From contig CAVRSD010000006.1 of assembly GCA_963723765.1 (NCBI GenBank), positions 1 through 64,000 of the forward strand: a DNA stretch of 64,000 nucleotides, given 5' to 3'. A model generated the notes under the pieces. It was not told where the DNA came from. It did no database searches and saw only the letters and a program-made list of their open reading frames with translations. The position numbers and the translations under genes were made by a program. Shown piece by piece: positions 43,890 through 51,878 of the stretch. Positions within the stretch are counted from its first letter, which is position 1, and the number at the start of each line of letters is the position of its first letter. This DNA is from DATBAX01 sp963723765. Lineage in GTDB: Bacteria; Acidobacteriota; Terriglobia; Terriglobales; Acidobacteriaceae.

Positions 43890-45746
43890 ATGAGCCTGTC
43901 CCCCTCGCAGCCCAGCCTTGACCCTGCACCTCTTCCTTCCACATCTCCCACCGCCTCGAAGTTTCGCATGGCTTCGCTGCTCACGATTTCCCTGCTGTGG
44001 GCCGTCATTTACCTGGCGGGAATGTTTACTCCAGCTTTGTTGGACGATGTGGACACGATTCATGCCGAGGCTTCCCGTGAGATGGTGCTACGCCACGACT
44101 GGGTGACTTTGTACACCGACGGCATCCGCTACCTGGAAAAGGCGCCACTCATGTATTGGGCAGTGGCCGGGAGTTATAAACTTTTCGGCGTCAGCGATTG
44201 GAGTACGCGGCTGCCGCTCATGCTGGGCGTTTTGGCATTACTGTTGGCGACCTACCGGTTGGGAACGCGTGCCTACGGCGAAACTGGCGGCTTTTATTCT
44301 GGGGTGGTGCTGGCAACTTGTGTAGGGCCATACATTTACACGCGCTTTCAGATCCCGGATGTGGTTGTAGGACTGTGGCTGACTCTGGGCTTCTACTTTT
44401 TCCTGCGGGCTCTGGAGGAAGAGACGCCGTCGCGTTTGAGCTGCTGGGGGTTTGCCGTTACTTGCGCTCTAAACATCCTCACCAAGGGACTGATCGCATT
44501 GGTGTTTCCCTTCGCCGCGATTGGTACGTATTTGTTTCTCACGGGGAAATTGCGATTCATTTTCAAGTTGCGATTAGTTTCCAGCACATTGGTATTCCTA
44601 GTTATTGCCGCGCCCTGGCACATACTTGCGGCTTTACGCAATCCCAGCCAGGGAGCGGTACGCGGCTTTCTGTGGTTCTACTTTGTCAACGAACAATTCC
44701 TGCGCTTTGTGAACAAGCGCGTGCCTCCGGGTTATGACACGGTGCCTTTGTTCATTTTTTGGGGATTGCTGCTGGTCTGGCTGGTGCCGTGGGCGGTGTT
44801 TCTTCCGCAGGCGGTGCTCGAAGTGCCGAGGCGCTGGCGCGAATTGCATTCCACCCTCAGTACGCGGCAAAAGGCGAATCTGCTTTTTGCTTTATGGGCA
44901 CTCGTGATCGTCGGGTTCTTCAGCTTCTCAACCCGGCAGGAGTACTACACGATCCCGGCTTTGCCAGGGATGGCTCTGCTGGTCGGTGGATGGCTGGCCA
45001 AGGAAGCCGCTCCCGCGGCTGATCCTGCTTACCGGCGTGCGGGAAGGATTTCTTCGGCGGTTCTTTTTGTCATTGTGGCCCTCGGTTCGGTGGCCGGCAT
45101 CGCCTTACTGCTTTCCTCGCAGGCTCCGGCGCCGGGAACTGATCTGGCGGACTTGCTGCGTAAGAATCCCACCGAATACGATCTTTCACTGGGACACTTC
45201 CTCGATCTCACGCCGCAAGCGCTGGGCGCATTTCGGGGGCCGCTTCTGGGTGCGGTGGTTTCACTCGTGCTGGGCGCGGGATTGAACTGGTTTCTGCGAT
45301 GGCGTGGACGTCCCAAACTCGGCAATGCCGCCCTGGCATTGATGATGGTGGGATTACTGGCTTGCGTACACTCAGCATTTTCAACATTCTCGCCGATTTT
45401 GTCTTCCCAGCAACTTGCGGTGGCAATTCAGCAGCACTACCAACCGGGCAATGTCATCGTAGTCGACGGCCAGTACCACGAAGCTTCGACCCTGCATTTT
45501 TACACGGGTATTCCCTTGCGCGTGCTGCATGTGCCAAGCGGAAATTTATGGTATGGCTCGAAATTTCCCGATGCGCCCAATGTCTTTGAAACCCCTGAAT
45601 CGTTTGCCTCTTTGTGGGCCGGGCCCACGACTGTGTTCTTGTGGACCGATCAGGATGACCCGAAAGAGCTGCATGGCGCATCTCGATTTCTATTGGCACG
45701 CCACGGAGGAAAGTCTATCCTCACCAATCGGAACCTGAGTAACTGA
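43890..45746 (+). CDS. Membrane glycosyltransferase, GT39/ArnT-like
   Basis: 618 residues from the ATG at 43890 (GGAAG six bases upstream); an ATG six codons earlier is possible. About eleven to twelve membrane helices. The first periplasmic loop holds the family signature FTPALLDDVDTIHAEASREM and YLEKAPLMYWAVAGSY, in which the paired Asp/Glu are catalytic in ArnT/PMT enzymes. A C-terminal periplasmic domain (YHEASTLHFYTGIPLRVLH) follows the last helices. Such enzymes move a sugar from a polyprenyl-phosphate donor to lipid A, lipid or protein. The GT21 gene begins one base after its stop, so they are one operon and may act in the same glycolipid pathway. Confidence 0.85.
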   Translation: MSLSPSQPSLDPAPLPSTSPTASKFRMASLLTISLLWAVIYLAGMFTPALLDDVDTIHAEASREMVLRHDWVTLYTDGIRYLEKAPLMYWAVAGSYKLFGVSDWSTRLPLMLGVLALLLATYRLGTRAYGETGGFYSGVVLATCVGPYIYTRFQIPDVVVGLWLTLGFYFFLRALEEETPSRLSCWGFAVTCALNILTKGLIALVFPFAAIGTYLFLTGKLRFIFKLRLVSSTLVFLVIAAPWHILAALRNPSQGAVRGFLWFYFVNEQFLRFVNKRVPPGYDTVPLFIFWGLLLVWLVPWAVFLPQAVLEVPRRWRELHSTLSTRQKANLLFALWALVIVGFFSFSTRQEYYTIPALPGMALLVGGWLAKEAAPAADPAYRRAGRISSAVLFVIVALGSVAGIALLLSSQAPAPGTDLADLLRKNPTEYDLSLGHFLDLTPQALGAFRGPLLGAVVSLVLGAGLNWFLRWRGRPKLGNAALALMMVGLLACVHSAFSTFSPILSSQQLAVAIQQHYQPGNVIVVDGQYHEASTLHFYTGIPLRVLHVPSGNLWYGSKFPDAPNVFETPESFASLWAGPTTVFLWTDQDDPKELHGASRFLLARHGGKSILTNRNLSN

Positions 45747-45747
45747 T

Positions 45748-46881
45748 GTGACTGTTGCCGCGACCCTAGTCCTGCTCGCTCTTACCGGTGCTGTCGTTTA
45801 TTCGCTGCTATCGATCGTAGCCGCGTTCCGCTATCTTTCCGTTCGGCCGCCCGGGCTCGCATCTTCGGAGCCGATCAGTATTCTGAAGCCACTGTCTGGC
45901 CTTGATCTCGATCTTGAGTCTAATCTGCGGACATTCTTCGAGCAGGATTATCCCGCTTTCGAAATTTTGTTTGCCATAAAAGACAGAAGTGATCCGGCGA
46001 CCGAAGTGGTGGAAAAACTTCAACAAGAATATCCGCAGGTTTTGGCACGGTTGCTGGTAACGGGTGAACCGCCGTATCCGAATGCCAAGGTCTTCAGCCT
46101 GGATCGCATGATGGCAGTCTCTGCCAACGATCTGCTGGTGATGAGTGACAGCGATATTCGAGTCACACCGGAATTGCTGCGTACCGTGGCCGCGGAGTTT
46201 CAGAAAACCGGGGTGGGAGTGGCCACGTGTCCCTATCGGGCGGTGGCGGGACCGAGTCTTTGGTCGCGTCTCGAAGCCATGGGCATGAATACGGATTTTA
46301 TGGCCGGCATTCTAGTAGCAAGGATGCTTACGGGAATGAAGTTCGCGGTAGGCCCAACGATTGTAGCGAGAAAAAATGCACTGGCATCGATTGGCGGATT
46401 CGATCGTTTGAAAGACTATCTCGCGGAAGATTTTGTGATGGGCAAGTTCGCCGCTGAAGCCGGAGAAGGCGTAATTCTTTCTTCGTATGTGATTGAACAC
46501 CATATCGGTAGCACGGACTGGCGCGAGAACGCCGCCCATCGTTTGCGCTGGACTCGCAGCACGCGCCGTTCCCGGCCTCTGGGATACATCGGACAATTAT
46601 TCACCATGCCACTGCCGCTGGCTTTGCTGGTTTGTATCCTGCATCCGGCATGGTGGCCAGTGCTGCCGGTAACGTTGCTGGTACGAGGATTGACGGCCTA
46701 CGTAGTTTCGGCGCGAGTGCTGAAAGCCAAATTGAATTGGCTGCTGTTGCCGATCGAAGACTTAGCCGGTTTCGGTTTCTGGATTGCAGGATTCTTTGGC
46801 AACACCATCACCTGGCGGGGACGGCAGTATCGACTGGCAGCCGACGGACGATTCGAATTGATTTCAGGAAGCAACGCGTGA
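45748..46881 (+). CDS. GT21/HpnI-like lipid glycosyltransferase
   Basis: 377 residues with a GTG start one base after the preceding stop. Membrane helix at the N-terminus, then a GT-A domain: PISILKPLSGLDLDLESNLR, the DxD-type site MSDSDIRV, the D3-like LAEDFVMG and the (Q/R)xxRW motif HRLRWTRSTRRSRP. Two to three membrane helices end the protein. Relatives are ceramide glucosyltransferase and HpnI, which moves N-acetylglucosamine onto bacteriohopanetetrol. No hopanoid genes (shc, hpnK, hpnJ) are seen here, so the acceptor lipid is uncertain. A paralogue lies convergently at 46864-48030 and overlaps it by 18 bases at the 3' ends. Confidence 0.85.
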   Translation: MTVAATLVLLALTGAVVYSLLSIVAAFRYLSVRPPGLASSEPISILKPLSGLDLDLESNLRTFFEQDYPAFEILFAIKDRSDPATEVVEKLQQEYPQVLARLLVTGEPPYPNAKVFSLDRMMAVSANDLLVMSDSDIRVTPELLRTVAAEFQKTGVGVATCPYRAVAGPSLWSRLEAMGMNTDFMAGILVARMLTGMKFAVGPTIVARKNALASIGGFDRLKDYLAEDFVMGKFAAEAGEGVILSSYVIEHHIGSTDWRENAAHRLRWTRSTRRSRPLGYIGQLFTMPLPLALLVCILHPAWWPVLPVTLLVRGLTAYVVSARVLKAKLNWLLLPIEDLAGFGFWIAGFFGNTITWRGRQYRLAADGRFELISGSNA

Positions 46882-48030
46882 CAGTCGTCCGTCCTTCAAA
46901 GTAAACCGGTCCCCGCGCCAGACCACCGTTTGTCCAGTGAAACTGGCGATCCATACGAAGAGTCCCACGAAGTCGCGCAGCGGAAGCAACCAGGCCCAGC
47001 GAGCGACCTGTTGATCTTGCAAGACATCCCTTCCGATCACCAGCGACATCGCCAAACGAACTCCCGCCGTGATGCCAAGCAGCAGGCACGCCCAAGTCGC
47101 ACCCTTGGCGAAGATCAACGCAAGAACAGCCCAAGGTAGACCGAAAGTTAGAAGCAGGCCCGTGTATCCCCAGCGTCGCGAATCGCGGATGCAGCGTGCC
47201 CAGCGCAGTTGATGATCGAGAAATCCGCGCAATGTGTAAGCAGGCAGAAAAGTTTCGACCACAACTCGCGAAAGCTTTACATCGAGGCCCAGCGCGGAAA
47301 TGCGTTTGCCAATTTCGTAGTCATCAGAAAGATAATCGACCAGAGCTTCGAATCCGCCGATCGCTTGCAGGTCACTGGCGCGAAAAGCCAGAGTGGAGCC
47401 GAGTCCAAAACGGATGCCGTTTTCCAAACTGCGGGCAGTGAGCACGCCGGCGCAAAAATCCGTACTGATGCCCAACGATTCCAGCCGCGAGCCCAGAGTT
47501 GCGCTGGCGACGCCGCGATAGAGGCAAGTGACCAGACCAACTTTAGAATCATTCAGCGGAGCGATTACGCTGGCCAGATAATTTGGCTCGACTCGAATGT
47601 CACTGTCGTTCACCAGGAGATATTCGTAGCGAGCTTCCATCCGCATTTGCGCTAGATTGCCGACTTTCCGGTTCGTACCCAGATTCTTGGTGCAAATCAC
47701 CAGCTTGATAGCATGCTGAGGAAATTCAGTTTTCAGACGCGCGACAACTTCGACGGCGGGATCATTCGCATCGCTGACCCCGAAGATAATTTCGTACACG
47801 GGATAATCCTGCAAGCAATGGCTGCGTAGGCTTTCGTACATCCCAGGATCGGTGCCCTTCAGCGGCTTCAGAATCGAAACAGGTGGTGTGGGGCGGACAC
47901 TCTTGTCCGCCGCTTTTTGTTCTTGTAGGAATTTCGCCGCACTCCACAAGCAAATGAGGTAGTAACCGATGCTGGAGAGAGTGCCCAGCACGGCGATGAG
48001 CTCGAAAATGCGGGGGATGGAGTGGATCAT
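46864..48030 (-). CDS. GT21/HpnI-like lipid glycosyltransferase, second copy
   Basis: 388 residues from the ATG at 48030; the frame is open upstream but contains no membrane segment. The design matches the convergent gene: N-terminal helix (FELIAVLGTLSSIGYYLICL), VSILKPLKGTDPGMYESLR, NDSDIRV, YLSDDYEIG and LDHQLRWARCIRDSRR. C-terminal membrane helices follow. It is a diverged paralogue and not a recent duplicate. A small hairpin repeat (GCGGACACTCTTGTCCGC, 47893-47910) lies inside the reading frame and encodes ADKSVRP in the loop between the helix and the catalytic domain. Confidence 0.85.
   Translation of the reverse strand: MIHSIPRIFELIAVLGTLSSIGYYLICLWSAAKFLQEQKAADKSVRPTPPVSILKPLKGTDPGMYESLRSHCLQDYPVYEIIFGVSDANDPAVEVVARLKTEFPQHAIKLVICTKNLGTNRKVGNLAQMRMEARYEYLLVNDSDIRVEPNYLASVIAPLNDSKVGLVTCLYRGVASATLGSRLESLGISTDFCAGVLTARSLENGIRFGLGSTLAFRASDLQAIGGFEALVDYLSDDYEIGKRISALGLDVKLSRVVVETFLPAYTLRGFLDHQLRWARCIRDSRRWGYTGLLLTFGLPWAVLALIFAKGATWACLLLGITAGVRLAMSLVIGRDVLQDQQVARWAWLLPLRDFVGLFVWIASFTGQTVVWRGDRFTLKDGRLSRVAS
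47893..47910. repeat. Hairpin repeat inside a coding sequence
   Basis: GCGGACA and TGTCCGC form a 7-bp perfect stem around CTCT. It keeps the glycosyltransferase reading frame open and encodes seven residues in a variable linker. I recognise the sequence as a frequent acidobacterial intergenic repeat. Confidence 0.5.
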
Positions 48031-48113
48031 GCGTGGAAAAATCGGCAAAGTAAGTCTAGCAGGACGGTCGATCCGTGGAGCCTTCCGCGGAATTCTCTGC
48101 GGCATGGAGTTCT

Positions 48114-48190
48114 GTGGAAGAGCGGCGCTTCAGCGCCGCGTAAATCAAAGCAATCCTCGACGCGGGCCTGGAAGGCCCGCTCTTCCGCAG
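48114..48190. repeat. Nested double-hairpin repeat (BIME-like)
   Basis: The outer arms GTGGAAGAGC and GCTCTTCCGC enclose two inner hairpins, GCGGCGCTTCAGCGCCGC (48122-48139) and GCGGGCCTGGAAGGCCCGC (48162-48180). It lies upstream of the second GT21 gene and before rnpB. The nested structure is typical of paired REP elements spread by a REP-associated transposase. Confidence 0.7.
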
Positions 48191-48272
48191 TGGCTCCAAT
48201 CGAAGAGCCGGCCACCAGCTAAGGGTTAAGAGCCAACGACCAAGGACGAACGGCCAACGACTGGTTCTCGCA

Positions 48273-48278
48273 TATAAT
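48273..48278 (+). promoter_or_regulatory. -10 element of the rnpB promoter
   Basis: A perfect TATAAT ends eight bases before the first paired base of rnpB, which fits a transcription start near 48285. No good -35 hexamer is visible at 16-18 bases upstream. Confidence 0.6.
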
Positions 48279-48285
48279 GTCTAAG

Positions 48286-48694
48286 TTGGCAGCCGGACCG
48301 GACGGTCGCTCTTGTTCCGCAAGGAATGGGGGAGGAAAGTCCGAACTCCGCAGAGCAGTGTGCCGGATAACGTCCGGGAGGCCGGGTTCAAGCCCGTTCG
48401 ACGGAAAGTGCCACAGAGAAGATACCGCCCTGGCGGCAACGCCAGGGTAAGGGTGAAAAGGTGCGGTAAGAGCGCACCGCCGCGTCAGTAATGCCGCGGG
48501 CATGGCAAACCCCACACGGAGCAAGACCAAATAGGGAGGAAGTCTGGGACTTCGGTTTCAGACACGTGCCGGCTCGGTGCGTCAAACCTCCGGGTAGGTC
48601 GCTTGAGCCCCGCAGTAATGCTGGGCCCAGAGGAATGATCGTCCTGCGGGAGCAATCCCGCAGACAAAATTCGGCTTACAGGTTCGGCTGCCAC
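48286..48694 (+). ncRNA. rnpB: RNase P RNA (bacterial type A)
   Basis: The RNA subunit of RNase P, which matures tRNA 5' ends. The 5' arm GGCAGCCG (48288-48295) pairs with CGGCTGCC (48685-48692) to close P1. Conserved parts are visible in order: GAGGAAAGTCCGAACTCC near 48331, CAGTGTGCCGGATAACGTCC, GGAAAGTGCCACAGAGAAGA, GGTAAGGGTGAAAAGGTGCG, the GAGCAAGACCAAATAGGGAG segment near 48520, then the 3' CAGACAAAATTCGGCTTACA that forms P2/P4. About 409 nt, a normal length for type A. A T-rich stretch follows the 3' end. Confidence 0.97.
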
Positions 48695-48764
48695 AAGTCT
48701 TTTATTTTCAGTGCCATTTTGCCTTTGCTAAGCTTAGTGTCCCTTTTAGTCGGGGTACCCAATT

Positions 48765-48905
48765 ATGGCGCGAGTGAATCTTTTGAAGCAAGTAAAGTCA
48801 GATGATGGATGGAAGCATCCCTTCACGCCTTCGCAATCGCCGCTCCGCGCGCATTCATCATTTTTCTCTCAGAAATCAATTCATCGCCAGGATATTCATC
48901 ATTAG
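48765..48905 (+). pseudogene. Probable N-terminal remnant of a tyrosine integrase
   Basis: Starting 70 bases after rnpB an ATG opens a 46-codon frame beginning MARVNLLKQVKSDDGWK. That opening matches what I know as the start of acidobacterial phage-type site-specific integrases. After about 17 codons the similarity stops and the frame closes at 48903-48905. So only the integrase start remains. RNase P RNA and tRNA genes are common integration targets. The rest of the gap to 49179 shows no gene. Confidence 0.4.
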
Positions 48906-49179
48906 TTCTCGGCGTCCGTGGTGAAAACTGGCTCAAATCCATTGCCAAACATTGACGCTAGGGCCCTTGCTTTCCCCGCAGACATATGATCTGAATATGA
49001 GTGGGGCCGCCATACCCCTGGGTCGTGAAATCGCGTCGTAGTGACGTGTCCCGCATTTTCGGAAACGACCCGTGGGCAAGTGATTGCCTCGCCAAATTAG
49101 CAGGCAGCTTTCACTCGGTGGCAAAGTGATCGATAGCGTCAGATTATCGTCGCAGGCCAGACCCGTAAACGGCGAACTG

Positions 49180-50052
49180 CTACGCGACCGCCTTCGGTGT
49201 CGGAGCGGTCCCGAATGATTGAATGGCGCTGGCCTCGTCGGCTTCAATCTGGAAGACTGCAGACAATTTGGTTATATGAAGCAGATCTTGCACCCTCTTA
49301 CTGGGATTGACCAATCTCAACTGTCCTCCATGATTGCGCACGGTGGTGTAAGCCTTGACGAGCTCTCCGATACCTGAACTGTCCACATATCCTACGTCGT
49401 GAAGATTCATTGCAATTTTTTTGTGGCCGGCGCCAAGCAACTGGCATACCACATCACGCAGTATGACATTGCCCTCGCCCATTGTGATGCGTCCACTGAC
49501 ATCCACAATAGCAACGTCCTCGACTTGACGGGTTTCTGTCCGCATCTTTACCGGCGTTTTCCCTTCGATGCTGAGACCCAGGCGATCAAGGATTGCACAG
49601 GCCGAACTCGCTGCCTCTTTCGACTCCATTCGCACCAGAACCAGCGAGCGACCCTGCTGCAAGACCTCGCGGAAGAACAAAATATCTTCGGGGCACTTTT
49701 CGTCCGAAGTCGGCTCTGGATTGTCCCCGCCTTCGTTAAACGCCTTGCCCACTGCTGCGCCGGTTCCAGCACCGGCTAGACCCAGCAGCGCGGCTGCCCC
49801 AAAACCCAAGGCAAACACCGTTCCGATGCCGGTGAGCATTAATGTTGCAACGGCCACTCCGGCCGACATTCCGGTTGCAACACCCATAAAACCACCGACG
49901 GCCGCGCCAGCATCCTTAGCGACGGTCACTGCTTCAGACTCTGATCGGGTCAAAAATACAATCGCCTCTTCCGGCACCCGGCTCTCTAATAATTCCCGCA
50001 CCGCCTCTTCTGCACGCTCGCGAGAAGAAAATACTCCGATTGCTGTTTCCAT
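49180..50052 (-). CDS. STAS-domain protein with N-terminal glycine-zipper stress domain
   Basis: 290 residues. The N-terminal part (AIGVFSSRERAEEAVRELLE, then a Gly-rich hydrophobic stretch AGAAVGGFMGVATGMSAGVA and FALGFGAAALLGLAGAGTG) is like DUF1269/general-stress glycine-zipper domains. The last 110 residues form a STAS domain: VAIVDVSGRITMGEGNVILR and VGYVDSSGIGELVKAYTTVR, with a Ser pair at the phosphorylation position, then LRLVNPSKRVQDLLHITKL. STAS anti-anti-sigma proteins bind or release an anti-sigma kinase. No RsbW-like kinase is adjacent. The fusion suggests a stress-linked partner switch at the membrane. Confidence 0.85.
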   Translation of the reverse strand: METAIGVFSSRERAEEAVRELLESRVPEEAIVFLTRSESEAVTVAKDAGAAVGGFMGVATGMSAGVAVATLMLTGIGTVFALGFGAAALLGLAGAGTGAAVGKAFNEGGDNPEPTSDEKCPEDILFFREVLQQGRSLVLVRMESKEAASSACAILDRLGLSIEGKTPVKMRTETRQVEDVAIVDVSGRITMGEGNVILRDVVCQLLGAGHKKIAMNLHDVGYVDSSGIGELVKAYTTVRNHGGQLRLVNPSKRVQDLLHITKLSAVFQIEADEASAIQSFGTAPTPKAVA

Positions 50053-50310
50053 GGCATCCCCAGCTTCCGAATCGCAGAGAATATGCTCCTTAATTGCTCG
50101 AAAGTCAATACCGACATGCCTGGCAAGAGATGATTGGCGAAAAATCGCATTTACACCAACTACCCGGTTGTGAGTGTAATGGCCTGTTTACGACAATTGC
50201 TTCCGGATAGCCCGTGACTCGCCCGTAATCCTTCACTATAGGTGCACATCGCGCTTTGCCGAGTCAGAGTGCACAAACCTGCAGCCTGCGGTTTGTTTCG
50301 TAGCGTGTTA

Positions 50311-50674
50311 TTAATTCAACTTTGCGCTCCAGTTCAGGACCACAGACATGAGCGCCATGCCTGTCTTCAAGTTGCGTGTTGATGAAGAATTTCTGACCAT
50401 CTCTGCTGACATCGTAGGAGAACTGCTCGGAAGTTGCCACCAGTTCACGAGGATTGGCCTGAAAAGCGCGGTTAGAGTGCCTGCGTCAAAATTGGTCCCC
50501 GTTTTCACGGGAACAGCCATCATTCTGCTGTCGGGGGCAAGGTAGAATAACTCTCTACCATCGCTTCGCCATCTGGGCTGATCCCCTCCCGCATTGGAGA
50601 CTTGCCATTTTCCATGGGCTTCGGGAAAAGAGGTTACATAAACTTCCGATCGTCCACTTTCATTGGAGGAGTAC
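50311..50674 (-). pseudogene. C-terminal half of a Ser/Thr kinase-PD40 protein, inverted and frameshifted
   Basis: Read on the minus strand from about 50674, the pieces are IAYSSNESGRSEVYVTSFPE, then WQVSNAGGDQPRWRSDGREL, FYLAPDSRMMAVPVKTGTNF and TLTALF. Near 50460 the frame changes to QANPRELVATSEQFSYDVSR and FFINTQL, and near 50370 back to KTGMALMSVVLNWSAKLN and a stop at 50311. Joined, this is the standard C-terminal propeller end of acidobacterial protein-kinase/PD40 proteins. Two frameshifts and the loss of everything upstream make it a clear pseudogene. The missing upstream part of the propeller lies on the other strand at 50675-50815. Confidence 0.8.
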
Positions 50675-50815
50675 GCGATGCTGGGCGAGGTGTATCGTGC
50701 GAGGGACGCCGACCTGTGGTTAGTGACGATTCCGGAACTGCGAGCTACTCAGTTTCTTAAAGCCAGTTCTACTCTGAAGAACGGCCAGTTTTCACCGGAT
50801 GGCAAGTGGGTCGTT
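50675..50815 (+). pseudogene. Fragments of the same kinase-PD40 gene in opposite orientation
   Basis: The plus strand reads MLGEVYRARD, which matches the glycine-loop region of bacterial Ser/Thr kinases (GxGEVYRARD), directly joined to ADLWLVTIPELR and KNGQFSPDGKWV, which is a PD40 repeat that normally lies hundreds of residues later. So an internal deletion fused two distant parts. The next expected segment (IAYSSNESGR) is on the minus strand ending at 50674. No gene is recognisable from 50816 to 51035. Confidence 0.7.
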
Positions 50816-51035
50816 GGTGCAATTGCGATTTTTCAACAGTTGCTCGGATTAAATGAGAGCGTATACTTCCGGCCATCCCAGCCGCGCTCACCAAGATACG
50901 CTGGTCCCAGGGTGCTGTCCGGAGAAATTCGAGCGATCCGCGATTACCTTCGTTACTTGTTACCCCTAAGCCCCCGACCTACGATTCAAAATGGTACGAC
51001 CGTGCCGAACGCCTTCGTCTAAGGGTTGGTATGCG

Positions 51036-51848
51036 ATGTTGAAATCAATCGCTGTTTCGTTATTCCTCATTTCCCTAACAATTGTCAGTGACCTGGTCGC
51101 CCAGAGCAGTTATCAAGTTGTATCTGTTGCAAACGCGGGAACCATCACAGGCTCCGTAAAGTGGTCAGGCCCGATGCCTCATCCACTCTCACTACCCATC
51201 ACCAAAGATCTCGAAATCTGCGATCCTGACTCTCGTAAGCGAGTTGACCTGGAACGCTTAATTGTTGGTCCGCAGGGTGGAGTCGCAAATACCGTGGTGT
51301 TCCTAAAGAACGTCTCCAGTGGGAAAAGCATGGACATTCCGCAGCCGCGCAGGTTCCTGGACCAAAAGCATTGCCGCTACGAGCCGCACATCCTGCTCGT
51401 TCCCCAAAACACGCCCCTGCAGATGAAAAGTTCGGACGCCACGCTTCACACCGTTCACATGGATGGAGCTGCCACGTATAACTTGCCTTTCCCCTTCACA
51501 AACCAAGTCATTTCCCGCGACATGCCCAATGTCGGCCTGGTGAATTTAAAATGCAATGGTGGGCATGTGTGGATGAATGCAGAGATATTGGTGGTATCGC
51601 ACCCCTACTATGTGGTCACCGATGAGAGCGGAAATTTCGAGCTTACCGGCGTGCCCGCAGGCGAGTATGAAATCGTCGCCTGGCACGAGGGATGGAACGT
51701 CGCTCGGAAGGAAGGATCCTATGATGTTCTCACCGAAAAGAAGGTTGAACGACCCATTTTCAGCGATCCAAGAACCTGGGAAAAGAAGGCATCAGTCCAC
51801 GCCGATACCACAGCCGTAGTTAATTTTATTGTTTCAGACAGCAAATAG
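51036..51848 (+). CDS. Exported cupredoxin-like protein with carboxypeptidase-regulatory repeat
   Basis: 270 residues from the ATG at 51036 at the start of a signal peptide (SIAVSLFLISLTIVSDLVAQ). An N-terminal beta domain (GTITGSVKWSGPMP) is followed by a cupredoxin-like core with NVVFLK-type strand VANTVVFLKNVSSG, HTVHMDGAATYN and KCNGGHVWMNAEIL, where H, C, H and M can form a type 1 copper site. The end is a carboxypeptidase-regulatory-like strand set (ESGNFELTGVPAGEYEIVAW). It is a paralogue of the protein at 57633-58379 in the oxidase cluster. An electron carrier role is likely; the partner is unknown. Confidence 0.7.
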   Translation: MLKSIAVSLFLISLTIVSDLVAQSSYQVVSVANAGTITGSVKWSGPMPHPLSLPITKDLEICDPDSRKRVDLERLIVGPQGGVANTVVFLKNVSSGKSMDIPQPRRFLDQKHCRYEPHILLVPQNTPLQMKSSDATLHTVHMDGAATYNLPFPFTNQVISRDMPNVGLVNLKCNGGHVWMNAEILVVSHPYYVVTDESGNFELTGVPAGEYEIVAWHEGWNVARKEGSYDVLTEKKVERPIFSDPRTWEKKASVHADTTAVVNFIVSDSK

Positions 51849-51878
51849 ATCGAGTTCATGCGAGATATTCCCCCGTCC

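Noticed and set aside
50663..51022. 119-codon plus-strand frame as an intact gene
   Set aside because: Its first 45 codons are fused fragments of a kinase-PD40 gene and the remainder has no protein-like features.
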